Shown here one piece after another: positions 50,847 to 60,157 of a stretch of DNA of 64,000 nt. Position 1 is the first letter of the stretch. Each line of letters starts with the position of its first letter. This DNA comes from Methanobacterium spitsbergense. Its GTDB lineage: Archaea > Methanobacteriota > Methanobacteria > Methanobacteriales > Methanobacteriaceae. Location: contig NZ_JAIOUQ010000013.1 in assembly GCF_019931065.1 (NCBI RefSeq), positions 148,563 through 212,562 on the forward strand. The letters are read 5' to 3'. The notes under the pieces are model-generated. The model saw only the letters and a list, made by a program, of their open reading frames with translations, ran no database searches and was not told the DNA's origin. Both the position numbers and the translations under genes were made by a program.

Positions 50847-50870
50847 AACAATTGTTATATAACAATTGTT
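50847..50870 (+). promoter_or_regulatory. Tandem AACAATTGTT operator at cystathionine gene
   Basis: Two identical 10-bp palindromes AACAATTGTT (50847-50856 and 50861-50870) are separated by ATAT, so the middle reads TTATATAA, a TATA-like box. A regulator bound here would block the promoter. The same layout occurs at 52186 and, in part, at 57283. Confidence 0.6.
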
Positions 50871-50883
50871 AAAGGGGATCTAT

Positions 50884-50895
50884 TATGGGTAAATA
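50884..50895 (+). other. Three-codon leader mini-ORF
   Basis: A strong ribosome-binding site (AAAGGGG, 50871-50877) precedes ATG GGT AAA TAA (Met-Gly-Lys). A T7 run lies just downstream (about 50913-50919), then the cystathionine gene has its own GGAGGG. It might be a leader used in attenuation; it may also be chance. Confidence 0.25.
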
Positions 50896-50973
50896 ATTGA
50901 TAATCATTAATCTTTTTTTCTTTAACAATTTAGCAAAAAAACTTATCAATAATAAATATGGAGGGTTTTGAAA

Positions 50974-52107
50974 ATGAATTTTGATACACGATCTATACAT
51001 GCAGGGAGAAAACCAGACCCTATTACCGGGGCAATATCAACTTCTATATGTCAAACATCAACGTTTGCATTTGAAGACTATAACCAACCTGGAGACTATG
51101 ACTACTCCAGAACGGGTAATCCTACTAGAAATGCTCTTGAAGAGGCCATTGCAAATCTTGAAGGAGGAAACAAAGGATTTGCTTTTTCAAGTGGAATGGC
51201 TGCTGTATCAACTGCTATACACTTATTAAAAGCTGGTGACCATGCAATTGTAGGTGATGATATTTATGGTGGTACACACAGACTTTTCAACGAGATAATG
51301 ACCAAATATGGAATTGAATTCACATTCCTTAGAATGGATTCAAGGGAGAAAATTGAAGATGCAATCCAACCCAATACCAAAATGCTTTGGATTGAAACAC
51401 CATCAAATCCACTTCTAAACATCACAGACCTTGAAATGATTGGAAATGTAGCTCACGAAAACAAACTGTTAACAGTTGCAGATAACACATTTCCAAGCCC
51501 ATACTTCCTAAGACCAATAGAGTATGGAATGGATCTTGTACTCCACTCTACAACCAAATACATAAATGGTCACAGTGATGTTATAGGAGGTGCAATAGTC
51601 ACCACTACAGATGAACTGGCAGATGATGTACATTTCCTATTAAATGGAATGGGTAGCAATGCAGCTCCATTTGACTCATGGCTTATACTCAGAGGTCTTA
51701 AAACATTACCACTTAGGATGAAAAAACACGCCGAGAATGCAATGATTATCGCTGAATTTTTATACGAACATCCTAAGGTATCAGAAGTTTTCTATCCCGG
51801 ACTACCAACACATCCAGGTTATGAAATAGCAAAAAAACAAATGGATGGATTTGGAGGAGTTGTATCGTTTAAACTCAAGTCAGATGTTGCTAAATTTATA
51901 AGGGGACTTGACCTCTTTTGTCTAGCAGAATCTCTTGGAGGTGCTGATTCACTTGTTGAACACGCTGCAACCATGAGCCATGCTTCAATGAATGAATCTG
52001 CACGTGTTAAAGCAGGTATTACAGACGATGTGATCCGGCTTTCCATTGGTCTTGAGGATTCTTCTGATCTAATAGAAGATCTTGCACACGGCCTAGATGC
52101 TTCATGA
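50974..52107 (+). CDS. Cystathionine gamma-lyase/synthase-type PLP enzyme
   Basis: This 377-residue enzyme belongs to the Cys/Met-metabolism PLP family. It has TRSIHAGRKPDPITGAI, SGMAAVSTAIHLL, YGGTHRLF, DNTFPSPYFLRP and the PLP Lys at 195 in HSTTKYINGHSDVIGG. Members break or make cystathionine or use O-acyl-homoserine; sequence alone does not settle which. I chose ATG 50974, eight bases after GGAGGG; a TTG at 50968 would add two residues. The operator upstream and the cysK gene nearby under a similar operator favour a cysteine/methionine sulfur role, perhaps reverse transsulfuration. Confidence 0.87.
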   Translation: MNFDTRSIHAGRKPDPITGAISTSICQTSTFAFEDYNQPGDYDYSRTGNPTRNALEEAIANLEGGNKGFAFSSGMAAVSTAIHLLKAGDHAIVGDDIYGGTHRLFNEIMTKYGIEFTFLRMDSREKIEDAIQPNTKMLWIETPSNPLLNITDLEMIGNVAHENKLLTVADNTFPSPYFLRPIEYGMDLVLHSTTKYINGHSDVIGGAIVTTTDELADDVHFLLNGMGSNAAPFDSWLILRGLKTLPLRMKKHAENAMIIAEFLYEHPKVSEVFYPGLPTHPGYEIAKKQMDGFGGVVSFKLKSDVAKFIRGLDLFCLAESLGGADSLVEHAATMSHASMNESARVKAGITDDVIRLSIGLEDSSDLIEDLAHGLDAS

Positions 52108-52185
52108 TGGATGGAGGGTTTTTATAAACCTCCCTATACATTTAAAGTTGTTTAAGGTCTTGTTTGAATCAAAAACTTTATATGT

Positions 52186-52209
52186 AACGATAGTTATATA
52201 ACAATTGTT
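52186..52209 (+). promoter_or_regulatory. Tandem AAC-N4-GTT operator at thiS-like gene
   Basis: AACGATAGTT (52186-52195, one mismatch from a palindrome) and AACAATTGTT (52200-52209) are separated by ATAT, the same arrangement as at 50847. The core TTATATAA would be the TATA box of the ThiS-like gene at 52249. Confidence 0.6.
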
Positions 52210-52248
52210 AATTGATGTTTTTTCAAAAATAGTATATATTTACTGATT

Positions 52249-52452
52249 GTGAAGTACTTGGAAATAAAATATTCAGAAGGGCACATTGAAAATTTGGATT
52301 TAAACCAAATATCACTTGAGGAACTATTAAAAAATCTAGGCATCGATCCTTTAGAAGTAATTGTAAAAAGAAATGATTCAATAATTCTTGATCATGAAAC
52401 TTTAGGAAATAATGATATTATACAAATTATAAGGGTTATTCACGGTGGTTAA
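52249..52452 (+). CDS. ThiS/MoaD-like sulfur carrier protein
   Basis: This 67-residue beta-grasp protein ends in Gly-Gly (IRVIHGG), the tail that is adenylated and turned into a thiocarboxylate in ThiS, MoaD and their relatives. The segment SLEELLKNLGIDPLEVIVKR and IQIIRVIHGG fit the fold. It could give sulfur for thiamine, molybdopterin or tRNA. The start is GTG 52249, without a clear ribosome-binding site. It is followed by thiI and controlled by an operator shared with the cysteine genes. Confidence 0.85.
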   Translation: MKYLEIKYSEGHIENLDLNQISLEELLKNLGIDPLEVIVKRNDSIILDHETLGNNDIIQIIRVIHGG

Positions 52453-52488
52453 AATAAAAGTTAGCCAATATAAATAAAATAATTTTAT

Positions 52489-52536
52489 AATTGTTGTTAA
52501 ATTCAAAGATAGAATAAAAAATTTAAAACAACAATT
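52489..52536 (+). promoter_or_regulatory. Inverted repeat in thiI leader
   Basis: AATTGTTGTT (52489-52498) and AACAACAATT (52527-52536) are perfect 10-bp inverted repeats with 28 bases between, ending shortly before the thiI ribosome-binding site (GGAG at about 52543). They could form a leader hairpin. Confidence 0.35.
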
Positions 52537-52553
52537 AACAATGGAGTTTAAAA

Positions 52554-53714
52554 ATGGATAAAAATAGGCCAATAATAGTAAGATACGGCGAGATCGGAGT
52601 TAAAAGTCCTGTAGTAAGAAAGAGATTTGAAAAAAAGTTAATATCAAACATTAAAAAGTTGATTGATTGTAAAATAACTATAAACCAGGGCAGAATATTT
52701 CTTTTTTCTGAAGATCAAGCAAAAGCAATGGAATCTCTAAAGAAAATATTTGGAGTAGTTTCATTCAGTCCAACAGTCTCTACCGATACCAATCATGATC
52801 TAATTAAAAAAACTGTTCAGGATTATGTTAAAGATCTAATTGAAAAGGGTGAGTTTGATCCTGAAAAACCCTTTGCAGTTAAATGTAGAAGAGTTGGAAC
52901 CCATGACTTTTCAAGCAGGGAAATGGCAGGATTCTGTGGTGCAGCAGTAATAGAAGTAACAAATGCTCCTGTAGATCTATCAAATCCAGAATTCAGACTG
53001 TTTATTGAAGTTAGAGAAGATAAAACTTATATATTCCACGAAAAAATTAAGGGACCCGGCGGATTACCGATAGGTACACAGGGAAGAATGATTGCATTGG
53101 TATCAGGTGGTATAGATTCCCCAGTTGCAACATATCTCATGATGAAACGTGGATGTGACATAACCATTGTAAACTTCAACAACCACCCATTCACTTCAGG
53201 ATCTAGTGAAAAAGTAATCAAAATATACCAAAAACTTAAAGAATATGCATCTGGTTCTGAATTAAAACTTTACCAGGTCAACTATGGTGATTTCCTTAAA
53301 AAATGTACAGAAGATGCACCACCCCGCATGACTTGTGTACTCTGTAAAAGTGGAATGTATCAGATTGCTGAAAAGATTGCAAAATCTGAGAAAGCACTAG
53401 CAATAATTGACGGAAGCAGTGTAGGACAGGTTGCATCTCAAACATTACCAAACATACTTGCAACACGATACTCAACATCCATGCCAGTACTCAGCCCACT
53501 TATAGGACTTGACAAGACAGAAATTTCAGAGATGGCCGAAAAAATTGGCACCTTTGAAATATCCATATTACCTGATGTTGGATGTGGAGCGGCTCCAAAA
53601 CACCCTGAAACCAATGCTGTTCTTGAAAAAGTTTTAGAAGTTCAAGATAAAATTGAAATGGACAAAGAACTTGAGAAAGTCCTATTAACTCTCAACGATA
53701 TCGCAGTGGAATAG
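52554..53714 (+). CDS. thiI: tRNA 4-thiouridine synthase ThiI
   Basis: This 386-residue enzyme has an N-terminal ferredoxin-like plus THUMP part (1-165) that binds tRNA and a PP-loop domain with SGGIDS at residues 184-189 for ATP. It thiolates U8 of tRNA. Cys residues in PRMTCVLCKSG and in DVGCGAAPKHP may take part in sulfur transfer; methanogen ThiI lacks the rhodanese domain of E. coli ThiI, and so does this one, ending at the PP-loop domain. GGAG precedes ATG 52554. In methanogens the sulfur source may be sulfide. Confidence 0.93.
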   Translation: MDKNRPIIVRYGEIGVKSPVVRKRFEKKLISNIKKLIDCKITINQGRIFLFSEDQAKAMESLKKIFGVVSFSPTVSTDTNHDLIKKTVQDYVKDLIEKGEFDPEKPFAVKCRRVGTHDFSSREMAGFCGAAVIEVTNAPVDLSNPEFRLFIEVREDKTYIFHEKIKGPGGLPIGTQGRMIALVSGGIDSPVATYLMMKRGCDITIVNFNNHPFTSGSSEKVIKIYQKLKEYASGSELKLYQVNYGDFLKKCTEDAPPRMTCVLCKSGMYQIAEKIAKSEKALAIIDGSSVGQVASQTLPNILATRYSTSMPVLSPLIGLDKTEISEMAEKIGTFEISILPDVGCGAAPKHPETNAVLEKVLEVQDKIEMDKELEKVLLTLNDIAVE

Positions 53715-53797
53715 TTATATTATTGAATTTCGAGTAAATTTCAATACTTTTCAGCTTCATTTATTAAAAAAATTTTTTATTGAGGAGGATATATAAA

Positions 53798-54622
53798 ATG
53801 GCAATATTTTCAAAAGTATCAGAAAAAGATGTGACAAAGGCAATTGTATCAGAATTTGCAGATGAATTTCTTGAGTACGTGGAAAGTGATGTTATAATAG
53901 TTGGAGCAGGACCTAGTGGCCTGATAGCAGCTAAAAGACTGGCAGATAAAGGTGTTAAGGTTCTTCTCGTAGAGAGTAACAACTATCTTGGAGGAGGATT
54001 CTGGATTGGCGGATACCTTATGAACAAATTAACAGTTCGTGAACCAGGTCAAAGAATACTTGATGAAATTGGAGTTCCTTATAAAAAGGTCCAGGAAGGA
54101 CTTTATGTTGCAGATGGACCACATGCATGTTCAAAACTCATAGGTGCTGCAATGGATGCAGGTGCAAAAGTAATTAACATGACCAAATTTGACGATGTTG
54201 TTATGAGAAAAGACAGAGTAGGTGGAGTTGTTATTAATTGGACACCAGTATCTGCGCTTCCAAGAGCAATAACATGCGTTGACCCGGTTGCACTTGAATC
54301 TAAGATAGTTGTCGATGCAACAGGTCATGATGCAGTTGTTGTTAAATCACTTGAACAGCGTGGTCTTGTTGAAATAGCAGGGTTTGAAGGCATGTGGGTT
54401 GAAAAATCAGAAGATGCTGTGGTTGATAAAACCAGTGAAGTTTACCCTGGTGTATTTGTCACTGGAATGGCTGTTGCAACAACCTATGGAAGCACAAGAA
54501 TGGGACCTACCTTTGGTGGTATGTTACTCTCAGGTGAAAAGGTTGCAGAACTAATCATAGACCAGTTAAAAGTTGATGTTTCAGCTGAGTCTGAAACTGT
54601 AAAAATAAAGGGATCCAAGTAA
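53798..54622 (+). CDS. thi4: Thi4-type thiazole synthase with active-site Cys
   Basis: This 274-residue FAD/NAD-fold protein is Thi4, which builds the adenylated thiazole of thiamine from NAD and glycine. It has the dinucleotide fold [20 protein letters not shown] (about 34-53), [22 protein letters not shown] and [13 protein letters not shown]. At the sulfur-donor position it reads T-C160-V-D-P, aligned with the Cys of yeast Thi4; methanococcal sulfide-dependent enzymes have His there, as I recall. I chose ATG 53798, six to ten bases after GAGGAGG; the upstream ATG 53780 would add six residues. A related family, ribose-1,5-bisphosphate isomerase, is less likely because of the full set of Thi4 motifs. 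Confidence 0.88.
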   Translation: MAIFSKVSEKDVTKAIVSEFADEFLEYVESDVIIVGAGPSGLIAAKRLADKGVKVLLVESNNYLGGGFWIGGYLMNKLTVREPGQRILDEIGVPYKKVQEGLYVADGPHACSKLIGAAMDAGAKVINMTKFDDVVMRKDRVGGVVINWTPVSALPRAITCVDPVALESKIVVDATGHDAVVVKSLEQRGLVEIAGFEGMWVEKSEDAVVDKTSEVYPGVFVTGMAVATTYGSTRMGPTFGGMLLSGEKVAELIIDQLKVDVSAESETVKIKGSK

Positions 54623-54765
54623 ATCAATTAAGAAATATACAATGTATTTAAAATAAATAATCTAAAAAAAATCTCTTACATTTAAATATCTAGTAACATG
54701 TTAGAATAATATATTTTTTGTTATAACGATATTTAGCAACCTTATTAATCTGCACGAGTGTAACA

Positions 54766-55224
54766 ATGAATTCAGAGAATATTGAAAAAGAAGCAAAGGT
54801 AGTAGCTGTTTCTACCAGTCCACTTACAGGAACAAAAAAGACCAATATAATGCAGGGTATGTTAATTGAAAACCATGGATTACATGGTGATGCTCATGCT
54901 GAAAATGAAGCTCACAGACAATTAAGTTTACTCGCAATTGAAAGTATACAAAAGATGCGAGATCTGGGTCTTGATGTTTATCCAGGAGATTTTGCAGAAA
55001 ACATCACAACAGAGGGAATAATACTAAAAGAACTACAGATTGGAACCAAATTATCCATTGGAAAACAATCAGTGGTCCAGGTAACACAGATAGGAAAGAA
55101 ATGTTACAACCCATGTGAAATTGGAAGACAAGTGGGAGAGTGTATAATGCCCACCGAGGGAATCTTCTGCAAGGTTTTAGAAGGTGGGAAAATAAGGATA
55201 GGAGATGGATTACAGATTATTTGA
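54766..55224 (+). CDS. MOSC domain protein
   Basis: This 152-residue protein is a MOSC domain, a fold found in molybdenum-cofactor sulfurases and related sulfur-carrier proteins. It has the family pattern ENHGLHGDAHAENEAHRQLS, GLDVYPGDFAENITTEG and the conserved Cys in KKCYNPCEIG. The protein consists of this domain alone. GAGTG lies before ATG 54766. It probably handles sulfur or metal-bound sulfur, which fits its neighbours; the substrate is not known. Confidence 0.85.
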   Translation: MNSENIEKEAKVVAVSTSPLTGTKKTNIMQGMLIENHGLHGDAHAENEAHRQLSLLAIESIQKMRDLGLDVYPGDFAENITTEGIILKELQIGTKLSIGKQSVVQVTQIGKKCYNPCEIGRQVGECIMPTEGIFCKVLEGGKIRIGDGLQII

Positions 55225-55245
55225 TTAAATATGATCATTTGGATC

Positions 55246-55263
55246 TTTTTTTTCCATTTTTTT
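55246..55263 (+). terminator. Double oligo-T terminator
   Basis: T8 (55246-55253) and T7 (55257-55263) separated by CCA, starting 22 bases after the MOSC gene. The rest of the 55264-55542 gap is AT-rich with no gene seen; it must hold the pdxS promoter. Confidence 0.5.
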
Positions 55264-55542
55264 CGCTTAAATCTATATTAATAACAAGGATCAATCTACT
55301 TAGAGGAATGATTCCTTTTTTTGAATTACCTTTAAATTAGTGGTTTATTTTAATTGATCCATACCACATAAACAACTGTATCAAAATGGAAGAAAAATAA
55401 AATAAAAAACTTATAAAAAAATAGTTGATTTAATTAAGATTAAAAAACAAAACTAAATGAATTGCATTTGTAATTTGGATAAATTATTTCTGTGTTTAAA
55501 AAAAATTTAAGATATTTATCTTGATTATTTGGAGGAAATATA

Positions 55543-56424
<882 letters not shown>

Positions 56425-56463
56425 GGAATATCTTACCTAATCTTATCAAATTTTATCCTAATG

Positions 56464-56710
56464 TTGGAGAATACCCCACCTATGAAGGTGGGGATTAATC
56501 CAACCACTACATATTAATAATAATTTGACAATAAATAATATTATTAGTGATGTCAATGCAGTAGTTAATATATGTGATTTTGCACTAAGATAAATAAAAT
56601 CTCATCAGTAACCGTAGGAACTACGGAAATTAAAGCTTCTCTGAGAAAACCACAAAGTGGATTCAATGAAGGAAGAAGCCCCTTCCGAAAGGGATGGGTA
56701 GTTCACAATT
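56464..56710 (+). mobile_element. IS200/IS605-like terminal element with omega-RNA-like structure, no tnpB
   Basis: A stretch with GC-rich hairpins in an AT-rich gap. The left part has an 8-bp hairpin, CCCCACCT (56474-56481) and AGGTGGGG (56486-56493). The right part has hairpins CCGTAG/CTACGG (56612-56617/56621-56626), CCAC/GTGG (56650-56653/56657-56660) and a GAAA-capped stem (56679-56698), then GTAGTTCAC (56698-56706). The end, GAAGCCCC...GGGATGGGTAGTTCAC, closely follows the right ends and omega RNAs of IS200/IS605 elements. No tnpA or tnpB lies inside or next to it, so it is a non-autonomous remnant or a domesticated RNA. Confidence 0.6.
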
Positions 56711-56758
56711 ATAACCAGATCTAAAAAATGTTCTTAAAATTATTGGAAAGGATTAATT

Positions 56759-57136
56759 ATGTTGTTTAGAGTTGCAATTGCAAGTAACGATGGAAAAATT
56801 ATTAATCAACATTTTGGACACGCAAAACAATTTCTTATATTTGATATAGATGATAATGGAGATTATGAATACATTGAACTCAGGGAAAATATTCCAACAT
56901 GCAGTGGTGGAAATCATACAGCCGCATCAATGGAGTCAACACTCAAACTAATAAAAGATGTTGATATTGTGCTTGTAAGTCAAATCGGCCCTGGTGCATC
57001 ACAATCCTTGATATCAATTGGTATACAACCATACATAATGCCAATGTTTATTGATGAGGCATTGGAAAAATTAGTTTCCAAATTTATGGTGAAAAAAAGG
57101 CAGTTAAAAAGGGAAAATCTTAATAATATCAAATAA
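56759..57136 (+). CDS. NifX/NafY-family (dinitrogenase cofactor-like) protein
   Basis: This 125-residue protein has the Fe-Mo cofactor-binding (NifX/NafY, PF02579-type) fold: VAIASNDGKIINQHFGHAKQ at the start, FLIFDIDDNGDYEYIELREN, and KDVDIVLVSQIGPGASQSLI. A Cys-Ser-Gly-Gly stretch (TCSGGNH) may be at the cofactor site. Stand-alone archaeal members are common and their cofactor is often unknown. No ribosome-binding site of strength is seen before ATG 56759 (GGAAAGG). It follows the IS605-like element. Confidence 0.83.
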   Translation: MLFRVAIASNDGKIINQHFGHAKQFLIFDIDDNGDYEYIELRENIPTCSGGNHTAASMESTLKLIKDVDIVLVSQIGPGASQSLISIGIQPYIMPMFIDEALEKLVSKFMVKKRQLKRENLNNIK

Positions 57137-57248
57137 AACTTAGTTAAATTACAATTACGTAATATTAACTGATTATTATTACTATTTTCAAATTAATTGA
57201 ATATTGTAAATTTTAAATGGATAAAATATTAATTTTAATAATATAATT

Positions 57249-57306
57249 AACGATCGTTAAGTATATATATTAAACCTTTTCTAATAAAAGTTATATAACG
57301 ATCGTT
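57249..57306 (+). promoter_or_regulatory. Two AACGATCGTT operators at cysK
   Basis: AACGATCGTT occurs at 57249-57258 and 57297-57306. Before the second copy lies ATAT (57293-57296) and a degenerate half (AATAAAAGTT, 57283-57292), so the tandem layout with TTATATAA seen at 50847 and 52186 is retained in part. A second TATA-like GTTATATAAAA follows at about 57340-57350. Confidence 0.6.
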
Positions 57307-57369
57307 ATTAATCGTTTCATTTTTCTTCGATCATACCCTCGTTATATAAAATTAAAAACAGGTGAAACA

Positions 57370-58356
57370 ATGGTAAAAATACCGGAATTAACAAGGGGAA
57401 TAGCAAATAATGTGACTGAAACTATAGGAAATACTCCCATAGTAAGGTTAAACAAATTAACAGAAGGATTAAACGCAGATGTTGTGGTTAAACTGGAATC
57501 TTTCAATCCTTTATCAAGCGTTAAAGATAGAATTGGTGTTGCTTTGATAGAAGCAGGTGAAGAAACAGGTGTAATTAACAAGGACAGCATCCTTATCGAA
57601 CCAACCAGTGGAAATACAGGTATAGCCCTCGCATTTGTAGCAGCACAAAGAGGATATAAACTCATTCTAACCATGCCTGACACCATGTCAATTGAGAGAA
57701 GGAAACTTCTAACTTTACTTGGAGCAGAAATTGTTTTAACTCCTGGAGCAAATGGAATGGGAGGAGCTGTTGCCAAAGCTGAAGAATTAGCTAAAGAAAT
57801 ATCCGGTGCTGTTTTGCCACAGCAGTTTAAAAATTTAGCCAATCCTAAGATTCATAGAGAAACTACAGCTCCCGAAATCTGGAGAGACACGGATGGAAAA
57901 ATAGACATATTAGTATCGGGAACAGGAACAGGTGGAACAATAACAGGCGTTGGCCAGGCACTTAAAGAACTCAAACCCGAAGTTAAATTAGTTGCAGTTG
58001 AACCTGTAACCTCACCTGTACTTTCACAAGGTATATCTGGACCCCACAGAATACAGGGTATTGGACCTGGTTTTGTTCCAGATGTACTTCAAAGAGAACT
58101 TATAGATGAAATTATAACAGTTTCTGATGAAGATTCTGCAAAAACACTTCTAGCACTTGCAAGGGAAGAAGGTATACTAGCAGGTATATCCTCTGGAGCA
58201 TCAACATATGCTGCATTACAATTAGCTAAAAAAGAAGAAAATAGAGGCAAACTCATAGTTGTTGTTTTACCAGACACAGGAGAAAGATACCTGAGTATGG
58301 ATTGGGTGTTTGAAGACATATTCAAAACATCAGAAACATCAGATTTCACAGATTAA
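57370..58356 (+). CDS. cysK: Cysteine synthase (O-acetylserine sulfhydrylase type)
   Basis: This 328-residue PLP enzyme makes cysteine from an activated serine and sulfide. It has [13 protein letters not shown], the PLP Lys52 in SSVKDRIG, the substrate loop TSGNTG (79-84), [20 protein letters not shown] and [10 protein letters not shown]. No Cys-tRNA modules or heme domain are fused, so a cystathionine beta-synthase role cannot be ruled out but is not favoured by sequence. GGTG lies before ATG 57370. A serine acetyltransferase gene is absent from the window. The twin operators suggest regulation with the other sulfur genes. Confidence 0.9.
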   Translation: MVKIPELTRGIANNVTETIGNTPIVRLNKLTEGLNADVVVKLESFNPLSSVKDRIGVALIEAGEETGVINKDSILIEPTSGNTGIALAFVAAQRGYKLILTMPDTMSIERRKLLTLLGAEIVLTPGANGMGGAVAKAEELAKEISGAVLPQQFKNLANPKIHRETTAPEIWRDTDGKIDILVSGTGTGGTITGVGQALKELKPEVKLVAVEPVTSPVLSQGISGPHRIQGIGPGFVPDVLQRELIDEIITVSDEDSAKTLLALAREEGILAGISSGASTYAALQLAKKEENRGKLIVVVLPDTGERYLSMDWVFEDIFKTSETSDFTD

Positions 58357-58408
58357 AATTTGTGAAAATATATTTTCTTTTTTCCCATCGATTAAATAGA
58401 GAAGATAA

Positions 58409-58418
58409 TTTTTTTTTT
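58409..58418 (+). terminator. Oligo-T terminator after cysK
   Basis: Ten T (58409-58418), with an A9 run (58434-58442) nearby, lie between the convergent cysK and methyltransferase genes, so both strands can end here. Confidence 0.45.
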
Positions 58419-58450
58419 ATGAATTCTTTTTTTGAAAAAAAAATATAAGA

Positions 58451-59239
58451 TTAACCTTTGAATGCTTCTACTTCCAACCTCACCATATTCACATGTACCA
58501 TTCCTTCATTATCTAATGGATATTGTTCAATGTATCTGGTTGCTAATTCATTTATAAAATCTTCTCGAAGATCTTCAGGGATTCTTTGTGTATAAGGAAG
58601 CCATACTGTTCGTATCCATGATTTTAATCCTTTAAAACCCTTCTGAACCATAACCTTGGAAATTAGTTCGACCCTCACAGGTTTAAGATTTGCTTCATTA
58701 AGCCATTTAATATATTTTTTTGGTCCGTAAAATCCATATGGAAAAGTGAACCCTTGGAAGTAGTTGTTCCATTTCTCTTTCGTAATTATTTCATCTGCAA
58801 GGTCTAAAATTTTTTGTGCATTGCCCTTACCTCCCATTTGGATTAATATCCTACCATCAGGCTTAAGACTCTTTTGTATTCGTTTTAAAATATCTTCATG
58901 GCCTTTGATCCAGTGAAGAGCTGCATTACTAAAGATAATATCAAATTTAGAGTTGTAATCTATTTCCTGAAAATCTTTCAGTTTGAAGTGTAAATTTGGA
59001 TGTTTCTTTAAAGGAAAGGTCCTTGTTGCCAATTCAATCATATCAATTGAACTGTCAATTCCCATTATACATCCGTCTTTAAGATGTGTGGCTATTTCCG
59101 ATGTTACTTTACCATCTCCACATCCTATATCAAGGACTACTTCAGATCCTTGAAGATCCATTTTAGTTATAAGTTCTCTAGCCCATTTCTGTTGTGCACT
59201 CGAACTTTTTTGATATTCCTCTGCATCCCATTTAAACAT
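58451..59239 (-). CDS. Class I SAM-dependent methyltransferase
   Basis: This 262-residue protein resembles the trans-aconitate/Tam-type class I methyltransferases. It has VVLDIGCGDGKVTSEIA (motif I), GIDSSIDMIELA, FDIIFSNAALHWIKGHEDIL and GRILIQMGGKGN. The C-terminal region (YPLDNEGMVHVNMVRLEVEA) also fits that group. It carries out methyl transfer from SAM, to an unknown small acceptor. GAGGTG lies before ATG 59239. It has no close neighbours on the same strand. Confidence 0.85.
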   Translation of the reverse strand: MFKWDAEEYQKSSSAQQKWARELITKMDLQGSEVVLDIGCGDGKVTSEIATHLKDGCIMGIDSSIDMIELATRTFPLKKHPNLHFKLKDFQEIDYNSKFDIIFSNAALHWIKGHEDILKRIQKSLKPDGRILIQMGGKGNAQKILDLADEIITKEKWNNYFQGFTFPYGFYGPKKYIKWLNEANLKPVRVELISKVMVQKGFKGLKSWIRTVWLPYTQRIPEDLREDFINELATRYIEQYPLDNEGMVHVNMVRLEVEAFKG

Positions 59240-60157
59240 TTAGAAAATACACCTCAAAAAGTTTTATTCCACTATCACAGGATAAGATTTGAATCATTTC
59301 AAACTAAATTATATTTTTTTATATATCTACTTTTTCATATTGAGAATTTTAATTAAGATTCTTATAATAATATTTTTGATACTTATTTTTTATTCATTCT
59401 GTAGAATTTGTAATTCTATTTTTTAATTTTTCTTTTTTACAAAAATATCATATATTAAAGAGGAAATATCATAAATTGTATTTGTTTTGTATGATTTTGG
59501 CAATGATCTTTGATATAATTATTAAAATTTTGATTTATACCTCTATTTCAATCAGTTAGGGTATATGTAGCAGACTATAATCTTGATGTTTAAACAAAGT
59601 TAGTTTTGAGAATGATATTTACAATAATCAATGGATTTTTCTAAGATTTTCAAACCAATTGTAATGAGGATTATGATAATTTTTACAGGGGTAATACTTA
59701 TTTTATAAAGATCCAACAATAAATTCACTTCAATACATGTTCGACTCTAAAATTTAAATTAAATACTTAATTGATTCTTTTATTATATTTGTAGAGTATA
59801 ATAAGATGTATTGGGTGAAAATACGTATTATTGTAAGATTCAGCCCAAATATTAGTTATTTTTTATTTCGTTATATCAAGCTATGACGAAGTAGAATATA
59901 ATTCATTAAAAAATACACAAAATCTAATAAAAATTAAAAATTATTAACTGACATTCAATCATAAAATAATAAAAATCAAATCTCCAATAAAAATCAATAA
60001 TTTTTTTAAAAAAATAAAATACCAAATTAAATTTAATTTTTTTAATGAATTATAAAACATAACTCTCAAAATTTTTAAGATTTCATTTCTTTTATAATTT
60101 TTTTTATAAATTATAATTGTAGTTAATAAACTACTTCCCACTATATAAAGAAAAAAT
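59240..60157. other. 918-base gene-free stretch
   Basis: A long AT-rich stretch without a convincing gene on either strand. Only short hydrophobic ORFs without ribosome-binding sites occur (for example 25 codons at 59631). I see no tRNA, transposase fragment or clear repeat. It must contain the methyltransferase promoter. Confidence 0.4.

Noticed and set aside
56474..56493. GC-rich hairpin as a terminator of pdxS
   Set aside because: It lacks a T-run and archaeal terminators here are plain oligo-T; with the right-hand structures it fits an IS605-type end better.
57342..57842. 166-codon ORF antisense to cysK
   Set aside because: It mirrors the cysK coding sequence, has no family features, and crosses the cysK ribosome-binding site.
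59631..59708. 25-residue hydrophobic ORF (MDFSKIFKPIVMRI...)
   Set aside because: No ribosome-binding site and no second supporting feature; it is likely chance in AT-rich sequence.
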